From: an uncultured Actinomycetes bacterium | GTDB taxonomy: Bacteria > Actinomycetota > Actinomycetes > S36-B12 | Reading direction: 5' to 3' | DNA: 5,982 nt | Assembly (NCBI GenBank): GCA_903918595.1 | Contig: CAIXFB010000082.1 | Location: forward strand, 1 to 5,982 | Shown: piece after piece, positions 1-5,982 of the stretch | How positions within the stretch are numbered: the first letter of the stretch is position 1 | Layout of the letters: each line of letters begins with the position of its first letter | Notes under the pieces: model-generated | Seen by the model: only the letters and a program-made list of their open reading frames with translations | What the model was told of the DNA's origin: nothing | Databases searched by the model: none | Translations under genes and position numbers: made by a program

Positions 1-149
1 CCTGGGGCGTAATCGATTCCCGGACGCGGCTTTGCCGGCGCAAGTGCAGTCTTTCGAGCAGATCGTGAACGCAGAAGGGCGATTCCCCCGCCCACCACAA
101 TGCCTAGAACGACAACAGCAGCGACCAAGAAGAACGAAATGGAGTCCAT
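1..149 (-). CDS. ftsY: Signal recognition particle receptor FtsY, N-terminal fragment (runs off the left edge)
   Basis: Reading leftward from the ATG at 149 gives 49 open codons up to the window edge. The peptide starts MDSISFFLVAAVVVLG, a single hydrophobic helix at about residues 4-26. A basic stretch (RSRSARK, 27-33) and a Pro/Ala-rich linker ending PRPGIDYAP follow. FtsY is the GTPase receptor that docks SRP-ribosome complexes at the membrane for co-translational insertion. Its NG GTPase domain would lie outside this window, so the call rests on the N-terminal anchor and on position directly after smc, the usual place of ftsY in actinobacteria, whose FtsY proteins commonly begin with such a helix. 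The gene starts 22 bases after the smc stop. No strong Shine-Dalgarno sequence precedes it, so coupling to smc translation is possible. Another small membrane protein cannot be excluded from 49 residues alone. Confidence 0.83.
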   Translation of the reverse strand, partial: MDSISFFLVAAVVVLGIVVGGGIALLRSRSARKTALAPAKPRPGIDYAP

Positions 150-171
150 GAACGACCATCTTGCCAGTAGA

Positions 172-3100
172 TCAGGCGGATTCTTGCTCGCGCAGGCGCT
201 GGCCAATCACCTGAGTAACGCCATCGCCCCGCATCGACACACCGTAGAGCGCATCAGCGATCTCCATCGTGCGCTTTTGGTGGGTGATGACGATCAATTG
301 TGACGATGACCGCAGCTCCTCGATGATGTCGATGAGGCGGCCGAGGTTGACATCATCCAAGGCTGCCTCGACCTCGTCGAGTACATAGAACGGGCTCGGC
401 CTTGATTTGAACAGGGCCACAAGGAAGGCAACCGCCGTGAGGGACCGCTCTCCACCGGAAAGCAGCGAAAGACGTTTGACCTTCTTCCCAGGGGGTCGCG
501 CTTCTACGTCAACTCCTGTTGTGAGCATGTTGGACGGATCGGTCAGAATCAAGCGACCTTCCCCACCCGGGAACAGGCGCGCAAAGACCTGTTCAAACTC
601 ACGCTCAACATCGCGGTAAGCCTCGGTGAATACCTGCTCAACGCGCTCATCCACCTCCCGCACGATGTCCATGAGGTCCTCGCGGGTGCGCTTCAGGTCA
701 TCGAGTTGCTCGGTCAAGAAGCGGTGACGCTCTTCCATGGCAGTGAACTCCTCGAGCGCTAGAGGATTGACCTTGCCCAGAAGCGCAAGTCCCTTCTCTG
801 CGGTCTTGAGTCGCTTTTCCTGCTCTTCGCGCACATACGGATAAGGCTCCGGTTCGGGAGCATCCGGATCGATCTCGTCGCCAGGGGCCACCGGTGATGG
901 AGGTACCAACTGATCAGGACCGTATTCCTCCGCAAGCACATCCGACTCAACGCCAAAATCTTCGAGAGCTTTTGTCTCCAACTGTTCAATGCGAAGACGT
1001 TGTTCAGCGCGAGCCACCTCATCGCGATGAACGCTGTCCTTGAGCGCATCAAGTTCACCCGCCAAAACACGGATACGCGCCCGAATTCCGATCAAAGCAC
1101 CGTCACGTTCCTTGGTGCGAAGCTCAATTTCATGGCGCAGCCGCCCGGCAACAGTCACCGATACGTCAAGGTGAGAAAGTGCAATTTGGCTGGCCCGCAA
1201 GACAGCGCTGGCAACAATAAGGGCCTGCGCCCGCCGCTCACGGCGCTCCAATGCCGCAGCGCGTGCAGCGCGCTCGTTGATCGCATCTCGCTCCAACGAA
1301 GCAGCGCGATCTGCCACCGCCATTACTCGTTCTTCGCCAGTGCGGAGTGCCAAGCGGGCATCGACCTCAACCGCACGGGAATGCTCAGCGGCATCGCGAA
1401 GGATTTCGCGGGCATCCTGAGCTAAATCCACATCCGGCTCAGACTCCACCAAGGTCAATCGACTCTGCAAATCACCCAGCGCATTCTGATCGTTAGCAAG
1501 GGCGAGCACTGACGCGGCCAATGCGTTGCCCAATCGATCGGCTTCAGCGCTCGCCGCACGAGCGGTTTGACCGAGCTGACCGAGTTGCTCTGCGACTGCC
1601 GCCATGCTGGCATCAGACTCATGAAGCCTGTGCAAGGCCGCTTCAACACGAGAAGAAGCAGCTGCTTGTGCATCACGAGCCGAGATCATCTCGAATCGAA
1701 TCTGCTCCCCGCGCCGCTCAATTTCAGCAAGCTTTGAACGTGCATCATCAAATGCCGCTTGAACCTCGAGGAGGCTGGGTGCATGATGCGAGCCGCCTCT
1801 GGCCACACCTGATGAAAAAGTATCGCCATCAACAGTGACCCAGATCAGATCCGGGCGCTGAGCAACCCCTTGCGCTGCCTGATCCATTGAATCCACCAGA
1901 ACTGCTGCTGCAAGGAGGCGATCCACCGCAGGGCGAATCTCAACATCGCAGCGAACCACAGAAGACAGGACACGACCAGGGCCGTTGTAGGAACTCGACG
2001 CCTGCGGCATGCTGGTGGAATCAGCGATGATCAGTGCCCCACGACCCGCTTCTTCCTCCTTCAAAAGTACGAGCGATGCTGTTGCTGCATCCATGCCGCG
2101 AACTACCACGGCGTCGGCGAGGTCGCCGAGCACCGCTGCAACAGCAGCTTCGGCTCCCGGTTCCACCTGAAGCAGTGATGCGAGTGAACCAAGCATCCCG
2201 GGCAAACGGTCAGATGCCGCAACCAAGGCCGATGTGGCATCTTTTCTCTCGAGACCAAGTGCCAGTGCATCACAAGTTGCCGAGACCGCGGCCCGATCGC
2301 GCTCGTTGGACCCCTCCTGCGATCGGAGGCTTTCCATCGCACCATCAGCGGCAGCCAACTCAGTTGAGGCTCGCTCGTACTCTGCATCAAGGCCAACTTC
2401 ACCTTCAGCGAGGCCCGCAACACCGACTTCGACTTTCTGAAATTCCGTATGAGCAGCCTCGCTTCGAGCCTGGGCCTCTGCTACCTGGGCTTCAAGGCGC
2501 TCGATTTCCGTGGACCGTGTGTCCATGCGCGACCGAGCCGCGTTGACTTGACCAATCAGCCGTGCCAAACCCTCGCGGCGATCAGCAGCCACTCGTTCGA
2601 GACCAGCGATGCGCGTCTGCTCAGTAGCAAGCGCTGCTTCTGCTGAACTACGCGAATTCTCGGAATCAGCCAACTTCTCGCGAAGTGCTTGAACTTCGCG
2701 ACCTAACTCAAACTCTTCGGTGCGCAGAGCTCGCGCCTCGTAGTCAAGTGCATCAGGATCTCTACCTGTCTGTTCCTCTTCAGGCTCAGGCTGAAGATGT
2801 CGAACCTTTTCTCCGGCCAGTTGCACAAGACCATAGAACCGCTCGCGCAGACCACTGAGTGCAAACCACGTTTCCTGGGCAGTCGTCAGGGCGGGCGCAT
2901 CTTGGGCGGCGTCGTGTTCAGCTTCTGCTTCAGCGGCACGCAACTCCGAGAGTTCACCGTCAAGAAGGCCTTGCTTTTCGCGCAGGGCTGTTTCATCTGC
3001 AACTTCAGCGGCCAGCGCCTCCCTCATATGCACGAGATCATCGGCCATGATGCGAAGGCGGGCATCGCGAACATCGGTTTGAATAACTACTGCACGGCGG

Positions 3101-3735
3101 GCGACTTCGGCCTGTCGCCCCAAGGGCTTGAGCTGCCTGCGCAATTCATTGGTGAGATCTTGCAAGCGGGTCAAGTTTGCCTGCATTGAATCGAGTTTTC
3201 GAAGCGCCTTCTCCTTGCGCTTGCGGTGCTTGAGTACGCCCGCGGCCTCCTCGATGAAACCCCGACGGTCTTCTGGGGTTGCATGAAGAATCGAATCCAA
3301 CTGGCCTTGACCGACGATCACGTGCATCTCGCGGCCGATACCAGAGTCAGAGAGCAACTCCTGCACATCGAGGAGCCGACATGGATCGCCGTTGATCGCG
3401 TATTCAGATCCACCATTGCGGAAAAGGGTTCTGGAGATTGTCACTTCTGCGTACTCGATCGGAAGTGCGCCATCGGAGTTATCAATGGTCAGCGCTACCT
3501 CGGCGCGGCCCAGAGGGGCTCGGCCGGTTGTACCGGAGAAGATGACGTCTTCCATCTTTCCGCCGCGAAGGGACTTGGCCCCCTGCTCACCCATGACCCA
3601 TGCGAGGGCATCGACAACGTTGGACTTGCCTGAGCCGTTCGGCCCCACCACGCAGGTGACACCAGGCTCGAATTGGAGGGTCGTCGACGACGCGAAGGAC
3701 TTAAAGCCCTTCAGGGTTAAACTCTTGAGATGCAC
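172..3735 (-). CDS. smc: Chromosome partition/condensation ATPase SMC
   Basis: Complete 1187-residue SMC, the usual length for the family. SMC forms a V-shaped homodimer that, with ScpA and ScpB, extrudes DNA loops and helps organise and segregate the nucleoid. The N-terminal head carries Walker A GPNGSGKS (31-38), the arginine-finger region KSLRGGKMEDVIFSG (54-68) and the Q-loop near Q143. A coiled coil runs from about 170 to 505. The hinge spans about 508-660 and ends in a Gly-rich GVARGGSHHAPSLLEVQAA stretch. The returning coil covers about 660-1050. The C-terminal head has the signature LLSGGE (1091-1096), Walker B FYVLDE with D1120/E1121, a D-loop around 1125-1130 and the H-loop VITHQ with H1152. 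All ATPase residues are present. A Pro/acidic insert at 941-967 is typical of actinobacterial SMCs. The start is GTG at 3735, giving MHLKSLTLKGFKSFA, the canonical SMC beginning. No disruption is seen. scpA and scpB are not in this window. Confidence 0.99.
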   Translation of the reverse strand: MHLKSLTLKGFKSFASSTTLQFEPGVTCVVGPNGSGKSNVVDALAWVMGEQGAKSLRGGKMEDVIFSGTTGRAPLGRAEVALTIDNSDGALPIEYAEVTISRTLFRNGGSEYAINGDPCRLLDVQELLSDSGIGREMHVIVGQGQLDSILHATPEDRRGFIEEAAGVLKHRKRKEKALRKLDSMQANLTRLQDLTNELRRQLKPLGRQAEVARRAVVIQTDVRDARLRIMADDLVHMREALAAEVADETALREKQGLLDGELSELRAAEAEAEHDAAQDAPALTTAQETWFALSGLRERFYGLVQLAGEKVRHLQPEPEEEQTGRDPDALDYEARALRTEEFELGREVQALREKLADSENSRSSAEAALATEQTRIAGLERVAADRREGLARLIGQVNAARSRMDTRSTEIERLEAQVAEAQARSEAAHTEFQKVEVGVAGLAEGEVGLDAEYERASTELAAADGAMESLRSQEGSNERDRAAVSATCDALALGLERKDATSALVAASDRLPGMLGSLASLLQVEPGAEAAVAAVLGDLADAVVVRGMDAATASLVLLKEEEAGRGALIIADSTSMPQASSSYNGPGRVLSSVVRCDVEIRPAVDRLLAAAVLVDSMDQAAQGVAQRPDLIWVTVDGDTFSSGVARGGSHHAPSLLEVQAAFDDARSKLAEIERRGEQIRFEMISARDAQAAASSRVEAALHRLHESDASMAAVAEQLGQLGQTARAASAEADRLGNALAASVLALANDQNALGDLQSRLTLVESEPDVDLAQDAREILRDAAEHSRAVEVDARLALRTGEERVMAVADRAASLERDAINERAARAAALERRERRAQALIVASAVLRASQIALSHLDVSVTVAGRLRHEIELRTKERDGALIGIRARIRVLAGELDALKDSVHRDEVARAEQRLRIEQLETKALEDFGVESDVLAEEYGPDQLVPPSPVAPGDEIDPDAPEPEPYPYVREEQEKRLKTAEKGLALLGKVNPLALEEFTAMEERHRFLTEQLDDLKRTREDLMDIVREVDERVEQVFTEAYRDVEREFEQVFARLFPGGEGRLILTDPSNMLTTGVDVEARPPGKKVKRLSLLSGGERSLTAVAFLVALFKSRPSPFYVLDEVEAALDDVNLGRLIDIIEELRSSSQLIVITHQKRTMEIADALYGVSMRGDGVTQVIGQRLREQESA

Positions 3736-3783
3736 GGTTCTCCGGTCACTGTGGGGCGTGGGGAATGCCGCCAGGTCAAAGTG
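3736..3783 (-). other. mutM-smc intergenic gap (48 bases)
   Basis: This is the longest gap between genes in the window. On the minus strand it holds a C-rich near-repeat (CCCCACGCCCCACA) and the smc ribosome binding site. I find no hairpin followed by a T-run and no paired -35/-10 promoter boxes: a TTGACC occurs just after the mutM stop, but a C-rich stretch lies where its -10 box would be. Read-through from mutM into smc is therefore likely. Confidence 0.6.
3738..3743 (-). promoter_or_regulatory. Ribosome binding site for smc
   Basis: The minus strand reads GGAGAA here, with GGAG ending 4 bases before the GTG at 3735. It supports the GTG as the smc start. The spacing is on the short side. 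Confidence 0.55.
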
Positions 3784-4647
3784 TCACCAAACTCTATCCG
3801 GTGACCGCCGCTGGCACTTGGAGCAGGAGAAGCTTGAGCGATTCATGAACCGTTCACGCCTGATGGGCCCGCCACACCGAGGACAGGGCTCCCCTTCGCG
3901 GCCGTAGGCGTTGAGGGATCGCTCGAAGTATCCGGATTCGCCGTTCACGTTCACGTAGAGAGAGTCAAAACTGGTTCCCCCTCGATCCAAGGCCTCCGAC
4001 ATGACCTCCCGGGCGTGATTGAGCAGTTCCTTCACCCGGGGCCGCGGTAGGGATGCCGTGGACCGAGCGCCGTGTAGCCGAGCCCGCCATAAAGCTTCGT
4101 CGGCGTAGATGTTGCCGATCCCGGAAATCAGCGATTGATCGAGCAAAGCTCGCTTGATCTCTGTGTCTTTTGATCTCAATCGGTCGAGAAATCCGAACTC
4201 GTCGAAAAGGGGATCCAGCGGGTCGCGCGCCACATGGGCAACCACTTCTGGCACCTGGCCGCCACCATCATCTGCCACCAACGGAGAAGTCATGACCCAA
4301 CCAAAAGTGCGCTGATCGACAAACCGCATTTCACGGCCAAGGTCGGCGAAAGTGACCCGGAAGCGCAGGTGGGCTTCGATGGATGAATCTGTCGGCTGCA
4401 TGAGAACTTGGCCACTCATACCAAGATGAATAACGAGCGCGTACGGCTCATCTCGCACGGGTAGCCAAAGAAATTTGCCACGTCGACTTGCGCAACGAAA
4501 AGAAACTCCCAAAAGATCAGCAGCGAAATCGCGTTCCTGTCGACGGGCAACACGCACATGGTGCACCTCAACCCGAGAAATAACCCGGTCAATGGCCCAC
4601 GCATCTACTCCACGTCGGACGACTTCAACTTCAGGAAGTTCGGGCAC
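3784..4647 (-). CDS. mutM: Formamidopyrimidine-DNA glycosylase (Fpg/MutM)
   Basis: Complete 287-residue bifunctional DNA glycosylase/AP lyase. This family removes 8-oxoguanine and ring-opened purines in base excision repair. After removal of Met, the N-terminus is PELPEVE: the proline is the Schiff-base nucleophile and the adjacent glutamate is catalytic. K58 in RRGKFLW is the conserved beta-domain lysine. M77 (HLGMSG), R113 and F115 (DQRTFGW) match the void-filling triad that wedges into the DNA. The helix-two-turn-helix lies at about 171-192 (SLISGIGNIYADEALW). The C-terminal zinc finger uses C255/C258 (CPRC) and C275/C278 (CSKC). These traits favour Fpg over the related Nei. The start is GTG at 4647, 9 bases after the rnc stop and preceded by a GAGGT site. 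Lying between rnc and smc is its common location in actinobacteria and probably reflects shared transcription rather than a shared pathway. Confidence 0.98.
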   Translation of the reverse strand: MPELPEVEVVRRGVDAWAIDRVISRVEVHHVRVARRQERDFAADLLGVSFRCASRRGKFLWLPVRDEPYALVIHLGMSGQVLMQPTDSSIEAHLRFRVTFADLGREMRFVDQRTFGWVMTSPLVADDGGGQVPEVVAHVARDPLDPLFDEFGFLDRLRSKDTEIKRALLDQSLISGIGNIYADEALWRARLHGARSTASLPRPRVKELLNHAREVMSEALDRGGTSFDSLYVNVNGESGYFERSLNAYGREGEPCPRCGGPIRRERFMNRSSFSCSKCQRRSPDRVW

Positions 4648-4652
4648 TGAAA

Positions 4653-4657
4653 ACCTC
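4653..4657 (-). promoter_or_regulatory. Ribosome binding site for mutM
   Basis: The minus strand reads GAGGT, 5 bases before the GTG at 4647. Its first base is the last base of the rnc stop codon TAG (4659-4657). It fixes the GTG start, which also gives the exact MPELPEVE N-terminus that the catalytic mechanism needs. Confidence 0.7.
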
Positions 4658-5373
4658 TACTCACCAGCCTGTGCTTGATGCGCTTCGTACCGAGCCATCA
4701 GCACCGAATACGCCTGCGCCGCTGCTTCTTGTTCAGCGACTTTCTTGGAGCGCCCGGTTCCGGTGCCCATGACTGATCCACCTGCCAACACTTCAGCAGT
4801 GAAGAGTTTTTCGTGATCTGGGCCCACATGAGTTGAGCTGTAGACCGGGACCCCGAGTTCAAGCAACGCAGAAACTTCCTGGAGCGAGGTCTTCCAGTCC
4901 AACCCGGCACCCATGCCGCTTGACGCCAAGATCAAGGGGTTGAACATCGATTCAATGAACTCTCGGGCTGATGCGAGACCATTCGCGATGAATATGGCAC
5001 CAATCACAGCCTCCAGAGCATCGGCGAGGATCGATGACTTATCTCGTCCGCCCGTGGACTCCTCGCCTTTCCCGAGCTTGAGATAACTGCCCACATCGAG
5101 AGTCCGAGCTACATCGGCTAGCGCCTGTGCATTGACAACGGCGGCCCTGAGTTTTGCGAGTTGCCCTTCTTGCTCATCTGGGAACATGGCGTAGAGGTTC
5201 TCGGTGACGACGAGACCGAGCACTGCATCGCCAAGAAATTCGAGTCGTTCATTCGTGGGCAATCCACCGTTTTCATAGGCAAAGGATCTGTGCGTCAGCG
5301 CCTGATTCAAGATGGTCGGTTCAATGGAAACGTTGAGAGCCTTGATGAGCTCAGCCAATTGTGGTGTTTCCAT
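4657..5373 (-). CDS. rnc: Ribonuclease III
   Basis: Complete 238-residue endoribonuclease specific for double-stranded RNA. It acts as a homodimer in rRNA precursor processing and in mRNA and antisense-RNA turnover. The catalytic domain covers about residues 5-150 and holds the signature NERLEFLGDAVL (41-52), giving metal ligands E45 and D49. The second pair, D118 and E121, lies in ILADALEAVIGA. A double-stranded RNA-binding domain follows at about 159-230, starting DWKTSLQE and ending in the typical KKVAEQEAAAQAYSVL helix. Length and architecture are normal. The start is ATG at 5373, overlapping the upstream TAA stop by one base (TAATG) and preceded by a strong GGAGGT site. Members of this family often autoregulate by cleaving their own leader; here the gene follows another cistron directly, and no leader hairpin is evident. 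Confidence 0.99.
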   Translation of the reverse strand: METPQLAELIKALNVSIEPTILNQALTHRSFAYENGGLPTNERLEFLGDAVLGLVVTENLYAMFPDEQEGQLAKLRAAVVNAQALADVARTLDVGSYLKLGKGEESTGGRDKSSILADALEAVIGAIFIANGLASAREFIESMFNPLILASSGMGAGLDWKTSLQEVSALLELGVPVYSSTHVGPDHEKLFTAEVLAGGSVMGTGTGRSKKVAEQEAAAQAYSVLMARYEAHQAQAGE

Positions 5374-5618
5374 TACAGGTTCACCTCCACAAGCTCTACG
5401 AGATCGCCCAGCGTTACACAGTTTTCAACCCCTGTATCGGTCAGGAGGACTGTTGATCCAGAAAATGCAGTCTCAAGCGCGGTCAGAATTACTATCCAGT
5501 CGGACGGCTCGATGGAGAAAGCATGCAGCGGAGTATCCGGACGAGCACCGCTGAAATCAACCTGCAGCGCACCGGTCAGCACCTCAAGGATGGCTTGAGC
5601 GCGATCATCGAAGAGCAC
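5373..5618 (-). CDS. Acyl-carrier-protein-like protein lacking the phosphopantetheine serine
   Basis: An 81-residue ORF of the normal size for ACP, in the place where acpP often sits between plsX and rnc. The pattern of four-helix ACP is visible: helix I (RAQAILEVLTGAL, 6-18), a TPLHAF turn (29-34) aligning with the TxLxxL that precedes helix II, an ALETAF end to helix II (47-52), and VTLGDLVELV (68-77) matching the last helix. Aligned without gaps, the DSLD motif reads EPSD (37-40), so the serine that should carry 4'-phosphopantetheine is P38 (codon CCG, 5507-5505). S39 is one position late. Helix II, usually acidic and used to contact fatty-acid enzymes, is here mostly hydrophobic (WIVILTAL). 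It therefore probably cannot carry acyl chains. The start is GTG at 5618, sharing one base with the plsX stop and lacking a clear ribosome site. The frame is intact. Function is unknown: it may be a repurposed ACP fold or a decaying relic. Confidence 0.8.
   Translation of the reverse strand: MLFDDRAQAILEVLTGALQVDFSGARPDTPLHAFSIEPSDWIVILTALETAFSGSTVLLTDTGVENCVTLGDLVELVEVNL
5383..5388 (-). promoter_or_regulatory. Ribosome binding site for rnc
   Basis: The minus strand reads GGAGGT, 9 bases before the ATG at 5373 and inside the last codons of the ACP-like gene. It is the strongest Shine-Dalgarno match in the window. RNase III can therefore be initiated on its own despite the TAATG overlap. Confidence 0.75.
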
Positions 5619-5982
5619 TACACACCAACCCGTTCGAAAACTTCGCGCGTGCCGGTCGTGATGGCGGGCACGAGTCGATGACGGCTAGCGCGGGCAGCTA
5701 AGAGAATGCAGGCGGTGATTTCCTCAGCCGTTCCGGCACCATGACCAACAACCGTTAATCCTTGTACACCCAGAAGGGTTCCGCCCGCGAAATCTCCACG
5801 CGCCGTGCGAGCCACCACTGCGCGGGCAGGTTCAGGGTCGCCGTATTCCTCAGCCATTCGATGCGCCGCCCATCGCACGGCACCTTCGAGGGTCTTGAGC
5901 ACGACATTTCCCGTGAAGCCATCAGTGACGATGACGTTTGCCCGCTCTCCGAGGGCAACGTCGTGTCCTTCGACGAGACCAG
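5618..5982 (-). CDS. plsX: Phosphate acyltransferase PlsX, C-terminal fragment (begins beyond the right edge)
   Basis: The last 120 residues of PlsX, which converts acyl-ACP and phosphate to acyl-phosphate for PlsY at the membrane, the first step of phosphatidic acid synthesis in most bacteria. The frame enters from the right edge as GLVEGHDVALGERANV and continues through VIVTDGFTGNVVLKTLEGA, the most recognisable PlsX block. It is followed by GDFAGGTLLGVQGLTVVGHG, matching the conserved GGxxLLGVxGxxxxGHG segment, and by AEEITACILLA near the end. It stops at TAG (5620-5618), which overlaps the next GTG start by one base. The fragment is about a third of a typical PlsX of 330-350 residues. The GTG at 5902 is an internal valine and not the start. 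Nothing looks damaged. Confidence 0.96.
   Translation of the reverse strand, partial: GLVEGHDVALGERANVIVTDGFTGNVVLKTLEGAVRWAAHRMAEEYGDPEPARAVVARTARGDFAGGTLLGVQGLTVVGHGAGTAEEITACILLAARASRHRLVPAITTGTREVFERVGV

Noticed and set aside
1..159. Alternative ATG at 159 for the leftmost gene
   Set aside because: This frame is also open to the edge but gives a Cys, His and Arg-rich peptide with no membrane helix. The ATG at 149 gives a clean FtsY-like anchor.
759..1070. 103-codon minus-strand frame inside smc
   Set aside because: It is an out-of-frame shadow within the SMC coding sequence, with a composition unlike a real protein (many Arg, Trp, Met, Ser).
2034..2546. 170-codon open frame on the plus strand
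   Set aside because: It lies wholly antisense to the smc hinge and coil region. Its product is rich in Pro, Arg, His and Gln with no recognisable domain, which is expected from a shadow frame of an Ala/Glu-rich coiled coil.
3736..3783. Promoter or terminator in the mutM-smc gap
   Set aside because: A TTGACC is present but no -10 box lies at a suitable distance, and there is no GC-rich inverted repeat followed by a T-run.
3226..3907. Overlapping plus-strand open frames of 135 and 171 codons opposite the start of smc and the end of mutM
   Set aside because: They run across two well-supported minus-strand genes, show no family motifs and have no convincing ribosome site.
5499..5507. S39 of the ACP-like protein as the true phosphopantetheine site
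   Set aside because: Using S39 would need a one-residue deletion before helix II and would give PSD in place of DSL. The ungapped alignment matches TxLxxL, the following Asp and ALExxF and puts proline at the serine position.
5618..5902. A separate 94-codon gene starting at GTG 5902
   Set aside because: The frame continues upstream without a stop to the window edge and reads as PlsX (VIVTDGFTGNV), so the GTG is an internal valine codon.

Overview
The window is a compact, single-strand piece of a bacterial core-gene cluster. All six genes lie on the minus strand, so transcription runs from the right end to the left end: 'plsX (3' part) > ACP-like gene > rnc > mutM > smc > ftsY' (5' part). The organism is most likely a member of the Actinomycetota with moderately high GC. 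The rnc-mutM-smc-ftsY order is typical of that phylum. The SMC protein has the Pro/acidic insert and the C-terminal wording common in actinobacterial SMCs, and FtsY begins with a transmembrane helix, as actinobacterial FtsY proteins do. I cannot fix the class or order from this sequence.

Region by region, right to left. 5982-5618 encodes the last 120 residues of PlsX (acyl-ACP to acyl-phosphate, phospholipid synthesis). 5618-5373 encodes an 81-residue acyl-carrier-protein-like protein that keeps the ACP fold pattern but has proline where the phosphopantetheine-bearing serine should be. 5373-4657 encodes RNase III, complete, with its metal-binding residues and a dsRNA-binding domain. 4647-3784 encodes MutM/Fpg DNA glycosylase, complete. 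3735-172 encodes the chromosome-organising ATPase SMC, complete at 1187 residues. 149-1 encodes the first 49 residues of FtsY, the SRP receptor.

Spacing is tight throughout: 1-base overlaps at plsX/ACP (TAGTG) and ACP/rnc (TAATG), then gaps of 9, 48 and 22 bases. I see no terminator or convincing promoter between the genes, so they look like one transcription unit whose promoter lies beyond the right edge. There is no gene-free stretch longer than 48 bases. Three of the four fully contained non-ATG/ATG choices are GTG (ACP-like, mutM, smc); rnc starts with ATG.

Most of the window is ordinary housekeeping. I saw no mobile element, CRISPR array, RNA gene or defence system. The one feature that stands out is the ACP-like protein without its modification serine, kept in frame and tightly coupled between plsX and rnc. 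In many other bacteria that position is occupied by a functional acpP at the end of a plsX-fabD-fabG-acpP-rnc cluster.
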